Source: an uncultured Candidatus Saccharibacteria bacterium (GTDB taxonomy: Bacteria > Patescibacteriota > Saccharimonadia > Saccharimonadales > Saccharimonadaceae). From it: a DNA stretch of 8,517 nucleotides. Below are positions 1 through 5,994 of the stretch, in pieces. The stretch spans positions 1 through 8,517 of the forward strand of contig CALFGG010000020.1 in NCBI GenBank assembly GCA_937958235.1, in the 5' to 3' direction. How positions within the stretch are numbered: position 1 is the first letter of the stretch; each line of letters starts with the position of its first letter. A model generated the notes under the pieces. It saw only the letters and a program-made list of their open reading frames with translations, ran no database searches and had not been told where the DNA came from. A program made the position numbers and the translations under genes.

Positions 1-648
1 TTGCCACTCTTCTTTACGTTGTCGGCCCAGGGTTTATTTACTGAACTCGGTCCAACTAGTCATACTTTCTTTGATGGCGTCTCCACTTCCGTCAGTCAGC
101 TTTCCCTTGGTCGCATTGACCTTGCTAAAGTGTTTCATAAAACTAACGAAAATAATAAAAATCACGAAGTTCACGAATCCAATAAATCACGCCTGTCAGA
201 TTCAAAAACCGACACTGCCACCTCAGTTCAAAAATCTCCGCAGTTCACTGGCTATATCGAAGAATCAACCAGTATCCGTCTAAATCTCAACCGCCTCGCC
301 CTCTCCTCCTGGCGAACTTCAATTAGACGAATACTCGTTGGTGTAGGTCTTGGTGCTACTGGGCTAACGTTGTATCAAGAATTTCCTGAACTTGGCAGCC
401 CCAAAGAAATTATCCAAAACGAATACTTCGCCATTCTCTATGAACAAGGCATCTGCGGTGTTATTATGATTATTTGTGTCGCTGTTTTATTCGTTCTAAC
501 TTATAAATTACATAACAAGAACCATGAAAAAACATCAATTTATGGACGCGTCCTTGCTCTTTCTTTTGCTCTTACTCTCTGCTTTTTCTCGGGGCTCCCC
601 AATGCTCTTCATATTTATCTTCTAACCCCACTTCTCTTTCTTCTTTAA
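1..648 (+). CDS. O-antigen ligase/polymerase-like membrane protein (Wzy_C type), 5'-truncated
   Basis: Only the last 215 codons are present; the frame is open from base 1, and the TTG there is probably an internal Leu codon. The middle resembles the Wzy_C (O-antigen ligase) domain: a stretch around residues 92-118 (SIRLNLNRLALSSW, then RRILVGVGLG), followed by IIQNEYFAILYEQGICG at 137-153, which matches the family's H/QNEY...L.E.G pattern just before a membrane helix. Hydrophobic helices follow at about 151-169 and 185-215, the protein ending in the membrane. In the family such proteins polymerise or attach surface polysaccharide on the outer face of the cytoplasmic membrane; substrate and acceptor cannot be read here. 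Residues about 45-80 are a hydrophilic Asn/Lys/Ser/His-rich stretch that looks like an expanded extracytoplasmic loop. There is no terminator after the stop, and the opposite-strand gene ends in the same bases. Sure of a Wzy_C-like envelope protein, unsure of exact role. Confidence 0.75.
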   Translation: MPLFFTLSAQGLFTELGPTSHTFFDGVSTSVSQLSLGRIDLAKVFHKTNENNKNHEVHESNKSRLSDSKTDTATSVQKSPQFTGYIEESTSIRLNLNRLALSSWRTSIRRILVGVGLGATGLTLYQEFPELGSPKEIIQNEYFAILYEQGICGVIMIICVAVLFVLTYKLHNKNHEKTSIYGRVLALSFALTLCFFSGLPNALHIYLLTPLLFLL

Positions 649-1826
649 AATTCTTCTCTAGCTACTGAAAAATAATATTTTTCATCAATATCAACATTGT
701 TGGGATTTGGATCAACTACTATCTCTGATGCATTGCAGATATAGTAATATTTTTCACGATCATTTTTTAAGTGATAAAACTGTGCAATATTAATATTAAA
801 GTCTTGTTGAAGTAAAGTTTTTTCCTGGTCTATATTAGTTTGTTCAATATTTCTACAGATTAAGTAAAAGTTGCATTCTAATTCATCTTCAAATAAATAA
901 ATTTTACAATCTTCTGCATATCCCTTCATTGTCTTAAAAGACAATTCGCCGCTAGACCTTAATTCAAATTTTTGTAGTAATAAAGATAATACTTTTCTTG
1001 GCAGAAACTTTGGTCCAGGTATTTTTTTAATCAAATGCCAGTACCTTTTGAAAAGAAAGACTAAAGCATTTCGTTCTTCAAATAACGAGGGAAAATCTCT
1101 TTTTTCACACAATGCTAACCAACTTTGGTTATTTAACTCTACCAAAATATTTTCCTCAAATTTGTCTCCATCATTTTCAGACCAAATTTGTACATACTTA
1201 AATAAATCATAATTACATTTAGACAAATCTTCCTCTGATAAATTCTTTTGATCGGTATTAATAATTTTTTGTGCTAGTTCTAATACTTCTTTTTGGATTA
1301 GTTTTTGAATTTTCTCTGTCAAAATATTAATATCTTGATCTGCTGGACGAGGTACTGCCGAAATAAGTTCGCAGGATATTTGTCTCTTTTCAAATATTGC
1401 AAGCTCGAGTTCACTATGTGGTGGAATTTTATTGATAAGGTTCATAATTTTATAATCTGAAAATTTACCTTTAATTTTTGCCATTACGCAACGATCGCTA
1501 TTACTAGCCCAATAAAGGTAACCCTCATAATCACCAGATTCATCTGTTTTATCTAAGCCGTTATGGCTTGTTAGCCATCTCTTCACCTTAAATGAGTAGG
1601 AAAAATCCTCATAATAATCTGCTTGCAAATACTTAGGCGGTTCTCCATTACCACATACCCATACGACATAATCTGATGCTTCTAGGATATAAAAATCACC
1701 ATTTTTTGCGCGGAAAAAATACCAAATTGTATCTGGATCAACCGCATGAAAACCTATGAAACTTACCTTATTGTGTATCCGGTAATGTTTAATAATTTTC
1801 ATCAGTTCTTTTTGCTGAATTTCCAT
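645..1826 (-). CDS. Hypothetical protein, 393 aa, AT-rich orphan
   Basis: I do not recognise this protein. It starts at an ATG with a weak purine stretch (AGAGAAA) just upstream; a stop lies in frame about 40 bases before it, so the start cannot move far. No signal peptide or membrane helix is visible, so it is probably cytoplasmic. The N-terminal third (about 20-115) is rich in Trp, Tyr and Phe and reads like beta-strand segments. The middle (165-290) looks helical and charged, with KIQKLIQKEVLELAQKI at 172-188. The C-terminal third (300-393) is again aromatic, with YYY at 360-362. Nine cysteines are scattered without a CxxC pair. Hand counts of 60-base samples give roughly 25-37% GC, below glmM (a sample there gave 55%), so the gene may have been acquired. 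It converges on the Wzy_C-like gene and diverges from the GNAT gene. Its length and continuous frame argue for a real gene; function is unknown. Confidence 0.7.
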   Translation of the reverse strand: MEIQQKELMKIIKHYRIHNKVSFIGFHAVDPDTIWYFFRAKNGDFYILEASDYVVWVCGNGEPPKYLQADYYEDFSYSFKVKRWLTSHNGLDKTDESGDYEGYLYWASNSDRCVMAKIKGKFSDYKIMNLINKIPPHSELELAIFEKRQISCELISAVPRPADQDINILTEKIQKLIQKEVLELAQKIINTDQKNLSEEDLSKCNYDLFKYVQIWSENDGDKFEENILVELNNQSWLALCEKRDFPSLFEERNALVFLFKRYWHLIKKIPGPKFLPRKVLSLLLQKFELRSSGELSFKTMKGYAEDCKIYLFEDELECNFYLICRNIEQTNIDQEKTLLQQDFNINIAQFYHLKNDREKYYYICNASEIVVDPNPNNVDIDEKYYFSVAREEF

Positions 1827-1864
1827 AATATTTCTCTGTAAATCTTTATTTGCTTCCTTACATT

Positions 1865-1894
1865 ATCTTAGCATAATAGAATTTTATATTTGAA
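1865..1894 (-). promoter_or_regulatory. Possible promoter of the 393-aa gene
   Basis: Reading the minus strand, TTCAAA (1894-1889) and TAAGAT (1870-1865) are 18 bases apart, and TG stands one base upstream of the -10 box, giving an extended form TGcTAAGAT. Each hexamer matches the sigma-70 consensus at four of six positions. Transcription would start near 1858 and leave a leader of about 30 bases. The region is AT-rich, so chance matches are likely. Confidence 0.35.
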
Positions 1895-1976
1895 GTAAAT
1901 TGATTTGTCTATTCTTTAAATGGTTTTATTTTTTTGAATTCATTGAACGTATTAAAACACTACGCGGTATTTTAAA

Positions 1977-1985
1977 TGATATAAT
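1977..1985 (+). promoter_or_regulatory. Extended -10 promoter of the GNAT gene
   Basis: TGATATAAT is a perfect extended -10 box (TGnTATAAT). No -35 hexamer stands at the usual distance, which extended -10 promoters can tolerate. Counting seven bases past the box puts the transcript start near 1992, which is exactly where the Shine-Dalgarno stretch AAAAGGAG (1992-1999) begins. This supports the ATG at 2005 as the true start and implies a leader of only about 13 bases. Confidence 0.6.
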
Positions 1986-2004
1986 CATCCTAAAAGGAGA
2001 AATA

Positions 2005-2517
2005 ATGTCAGTTGAACTTCGCTCATGGACTGATCAAGATTATGAAGCATTAGTCCACATCTGTAACCATATAGACCGCACCTATCTAAGTGATACTATT
2101 CCAAATCCATATCATCTTGAAGATGCCAAAGAATATATTGCAATGGCTAATCAGAGTGAAGGGCAAACTGGAATTTATCGTGCTATTCTTAATGACGGAA
2201 AAATAGTTGGTAATATATCAGTTGTTAAGAAGAAAGATATCCGACAGAAAGACTCTGAGTTAGGTTATTATCTGGATAAAGATTTTTGTTCACGAGGTAT
2301 TATGACCGAAGCTGTTCGACAAATTTTGCTACTTTCTTTTAATCGATTAGATATTATTCGTATTTCAGCATACACGTTTGCCGAGAATATTGCTTCCCAA
2401 CGAGTTTTAGAGAAAAATGGTTTTATAAGAGAGGGTATCGCTAAAAATTCCTTCTTTAAAAATAATCAGATTCACGATGAATTTCTTTTTGGTATATTAA
2501 AAGAAGGAGCTAAATAA
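2005..2517 (+). CDS. GNAT N-acetyltransferase, RimJ/RimL type
   Basis: The product (170 aa) resembles RimJ/RimL-type GNAT enzymes, which move an acetyl group from acetyl-CoA to a protein N-terminus or a small molecule. Visible landmarks are ELGYYLDKDFCSRGIMTEA at 85-103, the acetyl-CoA pyrophosphate-binding motif A with R97-G98 and the family's TEA, and AENIASQRVLEKNGFIREG at 126-144, the conserved N..S..vLEk.GF..EG block. The C-terminal segment NSFFKNNQIHDEFLFGIL (148-165) also fits the family. The frame is open upstream to a TTG at 1900, but the ATG at 2005 has AAAAGGAG (1992-1999) at good spacing and its own extended -10 box; the upstream extension is hydrophobic, non-family sequence. The stop TAA shares its last A with the pta start, suggesting translational coupling. 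Sampled GC is about 35-37%, between that of the orphan and glmM. The substrate cannot be predicted. Confidence 0.85.
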   Translation: MSVELRSWTDQDYEALVHICNHIDRTYLSDTIPNPYHLEDAKEYIAMANQSEGQTGIYRAILNDGKIVGNISVVKKKDIRQKDSELGYYLDKDFCSRGIMTEAVRQILLLSFNRLDIIRISAYTFAENIASQRVLEKNGFIREGIAKNSFFKNNQIHDEFLFGILKEGAK

Positions 2518-3365
2518 TGTCAAAAAGAAGAATCGTTTTCCCGGAGTTTACCAATCCTTATATTCAAGAAGCTATCAAGATCGCTAAAGAAAAATTTCCC
2601 GATTTTGAAGCTGTCGGTGCCGATAATCTTGAGCATGCCTGTGCCGCCGTTAAAGCTGGGGTTGCCGATGCTATGATTGCTGGTATCGATTACGCCTCTC
2701 GAGAAGTCATTCTCGCTGCCCGCGATATTATTGGCGTTAAAAACCCTCGCCAGCTTGAAAAGCCAACTTTCTCCGCTAGCTTCATTTTTACTAAAGAAAA
2801 TAAAGCCACCCCTCTCGGACAATCTGTTTTTATTCTTGGTGACGCTGCCGCTTGTAAACATCCGAACTTCGACCAGCTTTATGATATTACTCTCCAAACC
2901 CACGAGACTGCTGCTAAATATTTTAAATACCTAAACCATGAATCTACTGATTCGGCATTAAATAACTTCCTCACTCCCCGTATTGCTATGCTAAGCTTCT
3001 CTACTCTCGGTTCTGGTGGCAGAGATGAAACTATTTCGCTTACACAAGCCGTCGTGGAAAAGGTTAGGGAAACTCATCCTGAAATGCTAATTGACGGAGA
3101 AATGCAGCTTGATGCCGCGATCAATCCCCGCATCGGCGAGAAAAAGGCTCCAAACTCCCCTGTAGCTGGTTACGCCAATGTCTTAATTGTCCCAGACCTC
3201 AATTCTGGTAATATTCTCTATAAAGCCATGGAACAATTTGGTAATTTCACTGCTGCCGGCCCAATTCTTCAAGGTTTTAATGCCCCAGTCTCCGATCTCT
3301 CTCGCGGCAGTACCGTTCTTGATATTGTTTCGGTCATCGAAGTTGAGTTAGCTCTCATCAGCTAA
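2517..3365 (+). CDS. pta: Phosphate acetyltransferase, compact form (possibly phosphate butyryltransferase)
   Basis: The product (282 aa) belongs to the phosphate acetyl/butyryltransferase family, which interconverts acetyl-CoA plus phosphate with acetyl phosphate plus CoA, normally paired with acetate kinase to yield ATP in fermentation. Family landmarks are VKAGVADAMIAGIDY at 45-59, MLSFSTLGSG at 158-167, DGEMQLDAAINP at 193-204, KKAPNSPVAGYANVLIVPDL at 209-228, then GPILQGFNAPVSDLSRGST at 248-266. S262, R263 and D269 line up by motif and spacing with the catalytic-region S309, R310 and D316 that I recall for the Methanosarcina enzyme. Usual length is about 320-330 aa; the shortfall lies near the N-terminus, where the RIVFPE strand (5-10) is followed almost at once by the GADNLEHACAAVKAG region. 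Shine-Dalgarno AAGGAG (2504-2509) lies inside the GNAT gene and the ATG overlaps its stop. No ackA lies in the window. Acetyl versus butyryl specificity is not settled by sequence alone. Confidence 0.88.
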   Translation: MSKRRIVFPEFTNPYIQEAIKIAKEKFPDFEAVGADNLEHACAAVKAGVADAMIAGIDYASREVILAARDIIGVKNPRQLEKPTFSASFIFTKENKATPLGQSVFILGDAAACKHPNFDQLYDITLQTHETAAKYFKYLNHESTDSALNNFLTPRIAMLSFSTLGSGGRDETISLTQAVVEKVRETHPEMLIDGEMQLDAAINPRIGEKKAPNSPVAGYANVLIVPDLNSGNILYKAMEQFGNFTAAGPILQGFNAPVSDLSRGSTVLDIVSVIEVELALIS

Positions 3366-3370
3366 AATCG

Positions 3371-3379
3371 TGTTATGAT
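3371..3379 (+). promoter_or_regulatory. Extended -10 promoter of glmM
   Basis: TGTTATGAT fits the extended -10 form with one mismatch in the hexamer (TATGAT). No -35 hexamer is found at 16-18 bases. The predicted start near 3386 would leave a 14-base leader that holds little more than the Shine-Dalgarno AAAGGAG (3390-3396). It begins six bases after the pta stop, so glmM may be transcribed separately from pta. Confidence 0.5.
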
Positions 3380-3399
3380 AAACCAATAGAAAGGAGACT

Positions 3400-5013
3400 A
3401 TGAAGGGTAAGATTAAATATTTCGGTACAGACGGAATCCGCCAGAAAGCAGACGCCTTTACTCCCGGTTTTGTTCAGGCCATCACCCTCGGCATTGTTCG
3501 CTATTTGGGTAATGCTCGTGAAACTGCTGATGGTATGGAGCGTCCAGTGAAGGTTCTACTTGGCGGTGACACTAGGGAATCTACAGAGTGGATTCTCCGC
3601 TATTTTGAGGAAGCACTTGAGACCGTTGGTATCGACCACGGCAATGTTGGCGTTCTTCCCACTCCTGCCATCAACTATTCTTTTTACCAAATGGGCTACG
3701 ATCTTGCTATTGATGTTACTGCCTCCCATAACCCTGCTTCCGATAATGGTATTAAAATCTTTGAGCGTGGTGATTCCATTGGCGGCCTTGAAGCAGTTAT
3801 GCCGGGCGGTATCGGTTTTAAAGGTACCGGTACAACCACAAGCGGTAAAGATCTTTCTTCCTTTGTTAAAAAATATCCTTATGGCGTTAAATTAAGTCAA
3901 GCTGGTGTTCAGGCTATCGAGAATGCTCTTGAAAATGAAACTGGCTTCGATGTTGGTTCCGTTGAATATGCCGAAGATCTTCATCAACAAGCCAGGGATA
4001 TTTATCTTGACCATCTCAAAGATTATCTCTCAAGTTTTGGTCCATCCACTCTTTCGCAGCGTGAAAAACCAGATTTTTCGGAATTAAAAATTGGTCTCGA
4101 CTGTGCTGACGGCGCGACAAGTGTTGTGGCACGTGAGATTTTTGAATATTTTGGCGCCAAAGTTGAAGTTATTCATGACGACTCTAGCTATGGTGAAAAT
4201 ATTAACAAAAACTGTGGCAGTACTCACCTTGATTCTCTAGTTCAATTAGTAAAAGAGCATCAGCTTGATTTTTGCGCCGCTTTCGATGGTGATGGTGATC
4301 GCTGTTTAATGGTTGATAAGAACGGCACTATCATTGACGGCGACGATATGATTGCTTGCATTGCTGGTTACCTAGGTCTGCCGAAGGTTGCTATTACTAT
4401 TATGGCAAACAAGGGTCTCTTGAACTGGTCTAAGAATACTGGTATCGAGCTTGTTATGACGGATGTTGGCGATCAGAATGTCTCTGCCAAAATGCGCGAG
4501 GAGGGGATTCTTCTAGGTGGCGAACAGAGTGGGCACATTATTTTGCCAGGCGAATCCATGGGCGATGGAGTTCTCACTGCCCTAGTTATCTCCAAAATTT
4601 ATAGCGAGACATTAAGAAGAAGACAGCATGAAGATCAACTTATCCTAGACTATGAAACTATGCAAGAAGCCAAAAAACGGGAGCAAGGTCAAGAATCGGC
4701 CACCCCAAAAACTCCTCAAGAAGTTTCCCTGTCTTCTATCTGTTCTTCCTTACAAAAGCTTCCTCAGGTAATCAAAAATCAAACAGTCAGCCCTTCCCTC
4801 AAACAAGCCTTTCGTAATCATATACCACTTACTGAAGAATTTATTAATCAGAAAACTGCCGAACTCAACTCTCTCGGCTGGAGTCTCAATATTCGTGCCA
4901 GTGGCACCGAGGAGCTCGTGCGTATTACTATTTGGGGTGACGACCCTGATAAGATCAACCAAAAAGCTTTAGCAATCGCAACGGAGTTGCAGGCACTTGA
5001 ATCTTCTCTCTAG
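3400..5013 (+). CDS. glmM: Phosphoglucosamine mutase with lineage-specific insertions
   Basis: GlmM converts glucosamine-6-phosphate to glucosamine-1-phosphate in the cytoplasm, feeding UDP-GlcNAc for peptidoglycan and glycans. All four alpha-D-phosphohexomutase motifs are present: TASHNP at 107-112 with the phosphorylated Ser109; the metal loop DGDGDR at 296-301; the sugar-specificity loop GGEQSGH at 373-379; and the phosphate loop RASGTEELVR at 499-508. FGTDGIR at 8-14, NINKNCGSTH at 267-276 and GGEQSGH favour GlmM over phosphomannomutase. The usual length is about 445-450 aa; this one has 537. Extra sequence lies at about 124-160 (Gly/Thr-rich, between FERG and the GVKLS segment) and about 403-442 (Lys/Glu/Gln-rich, likely a helix or linker before the last domain). 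The proline usual after SGTE is replaced by Glu. Start is fixed by AAAGGAG at 3390-3396. It is followed at 37 bases by a GNAT gene and further on by murC, a shared precursor-supply context. Confidence 0.92.
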   Translation: MKGKIKYFGTDGIRQKADAFTPGFVQAITLGIVRYLGNARETADGMERPVKVLLGGDTRESTEWILRYFEEALETVGIDHGNVGVLPTPAINYSFYQMGYDLAIDVTASHNPASDNGIKIFERGDSIGGLEAVMPGGIGFKGTGTTTSGKDLSSFVKKYPYGVKLSQAGVQAIENALENETGFDVGSVEYAEDLHQQARDIYLDHLKDYLSSFGPSTLSQREKPDFSELKIGLDCADGATSVVAREIFEYFGAKVEVIHDDSSYGENINKNCGSTHLDSLVQLVKEHQLDFCAAFDGDGDRCLMVDKNGTIIDGDDMIACIAGYLGLPKVAITIMANKGLLNWSKNTGIELVMTDVGDQNVSAKMREEGILLGGEQSGHIILPGESMGDGVLTALVISKIYSETLRRRQHEDQLILDYETMQEAKKREQGQESATPKTPQEVSLSSICSSLQKLPQVIKNQTVSPSLKQAFRNHIPLTEEFINQKTAELNSLGWSLNIRASGTEELVRITIWGDDPDKINQKALAIATELQALESSL

Positions 5014-5050
5014 TTAACTTAGTTTTATTACTTAATCGTAAAGGAAAAAT

Positions 5051-5539
5051 ATGATCAAGATTATTGCAGTTACAGAATATAATAAGACAGTCGCCGACAG
5101 AATTCGTCAATTGCTCATCCAACTTTCACGCAGTGGCAAAGATAAAGGTGAAATTCCGCAACAATGGTTTGAGCAATTCATTTCTTCTCCTTGGCATGAC
5201 TTACTTCTTGCAGTTGAATCTGCGGAAGATGACAATGTTAAACAAGACCTCCCTGTTCTTCCCGAGCAGATTCTTGGCATGGCCTCAGTTTCTGTAATTT
5301 TTGGTGCCGGCATTGGTAAAAATGCCTATCTTGAAGATTTTGTCGTAGACCAATCAGCTCGTGGTAAAGGTATCGGAAACCTCTTATTTAATGCTTACGA
5401 AGATTGGGCAAGGGAAAAAGGCTGTAAAAATCTCGAGTTCACCTGTGGTCAAGGCCGCGAAACTGCCCAGCAATTCTACAGAGACCACGGTGCAGCAACC
5501 TACGACACCAACTTTTTCCGCAAAAAGTTAGATAACTGA
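5051..5539 (+). CDS. GNAT-family N-acetyltransferase
   Basis: The product (162 aa) is a GNAT-fold acetyltransferase, presumed to use acetyl-CoA. Motif A is clear: AYLEDFVVDQSARGKGIGNL at 92-111, with R104-G105-K106-G107-I108-G109 matching Q/R-x-x-G-x-G. The C-terminal block ETAQQFYRDHGA at 137-148 is the common FY...GF/A helix and turn, and the length is typical. Residues 1-80 carry the variable acceptor side with a somewhat long acidic loop at 56-66 (ESAEDDNVKQD). The start is supported by TAAAGGA (5039-5045), five bases from the ATG. The gene lies 37 bases after glmM with no terminator or convincing promoter between, so co-transcription is likely. Proximity to GlmM might suggest an amino-sugar acceptor, but in most bacteria GlmU does that acetylation and this sequence lacks GlmU features; the acceptor is unknown. 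Confidence 0.85.
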   Translation: MIKIIAVTEYNKTVADRIRQLLIQLSRSGKDKGEIPQQWFEQFISSPWHDLLLAVESAEDDNVKQDLPVLPEQILGMASVSVIFGAGIGKNAYLEDFVVDQSARGKGIGNLLFNAYEDWAREKGCKNLEFTCGQGRETAQQFYRDHGAATYDTNFFRKKLDN

Positions 5540-5567
5540 TTTATCTTGAAGAATTAGAAAGGCATCA

Positions 5568-5987
5568 ATGACTTCAGAACAAGATAAGCCGCACAATAAT
5601 CTTCTTGCTATTAATTTTCTTAACAATAAAGTACTACCATGTTTTCTAGATTGTAAGAATAAAAAAATAATTAGTGATCAAGCAGTCTTCACCTACATCG
5701 CAACTAATTTCTGGAAAATCCCCTTTATTTTTAATAAAGAAAAATACATATTGTATGGCTACGATTTTATTGGTGAAGCCGACAACTCCGTTGAGCCACT
5801 TAGCTTTTTTATTAAAAGCAATGATAAAAGCTTAACTGATCATACATTTGAAGTTCTTCCAATTCATTCCGAAAAAAACAACGATGTGATTAGCTATATA
5901 TACTTCAATAAATATGCTAGAACTAATCAATACCATCCAGTATTTTCGGACGAAATATTTTTAGTTAAAATCAATTTTCAATTATAA
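5568..5987 (+). CDS. Hypothetical protein, 139 aa, AT-rich orphan
   Basis: I do not recognise this protein. It has no signal peptide or membrane helix; it is rich in Phe, Tyr, Ile, Asn and Lys, with likely beta-strand segments such as IPFIFNKEKYILYGYDFIG at 51-69 and VISYIYFNKYA at 107-117. Two cysteines lie at 25 and 29. The Shine-Dalgarno GAAAGG (5557-5562) is five bases from the ATG, which supports translation. It follows the GNAT gene by 28 bases without a terminator and is probably read from the glmM side. Its stop codon lies inside the TATAAT box that appears to drive murC. Two 60-base samples gave about 25-28% GC, as low as the 645-1826 orphan and clearly below its neighbours, which points to recent acquisition or a fast-evolving gene. 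I see no sequence relation between the two orphans. Confidence 0.65.
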   Translation: MTSEQDKPHNNLLAINFLNNKVLPCFLDCKNKKIISDQAVFTYIATNFWKIPFIFNKEKYILYGYDFIGEADNSVEPLSFFIKSNDKSLTDHTFEVLPIHSEKNNDVISYIYFNKYARTNQYHPVFSDEIFLVKINFQL

Positions 5988-5988
5988 T
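5960..5988 (+). promoter_or_regulatory. murC promoter predicted to give a leaderless mRNA
   Basis: A perfect TATAAT stands at 5983-5988, with TTTAGT (5960-5965, three of six matches) 17 bases upstream as a weak -35. Seven bases beyond the -10 box is 5995, the A of the murC ATG, so the predicted transcript has no 5' leader. There is no Shine-Dalgarno between the box and the ATG. The TAA stop of the preceding gene (5985-5987) lies within the box. Confidence 0.5.
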
Positions 5989-5994
5989 ATACCT

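Noticed and set aside
1900..2004. Upstream extension of the GNAT gene from a TTG at 1900
   Set aside because: The added 35 residues are hydrophobic and unlike the family, they span the promoter and Shine-Dalgarno, and the ATG at 2005 has an excellent ribosome binding site.
1827..2004. Operator or attachment site in the divergent intergenic region
   Set aside because: I looked for dyads and direct repeats that could mark a regulator site or insertion boundary and found none beyond AT-rich background.
2520..2903. Minus-strand open frame of 127 codons inside pta
   Set aside because: It lies wholly within the well-supported pta coding sequence on the other strand and shows no family features.
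3560..4087. Plus-strand open frames inside glmM in another phase
   Set aside because: These are out-of-frame shadows of glmM; the glmM frame carries all four catalytic motifs.
5014..5050. Promoter between glmM and the second GNAT gene
   Set aside because: No -10 and -35 pair at proper spacing is convincing; TTAACT at 5014-5019 has no -10 partner at 16-18 bases.
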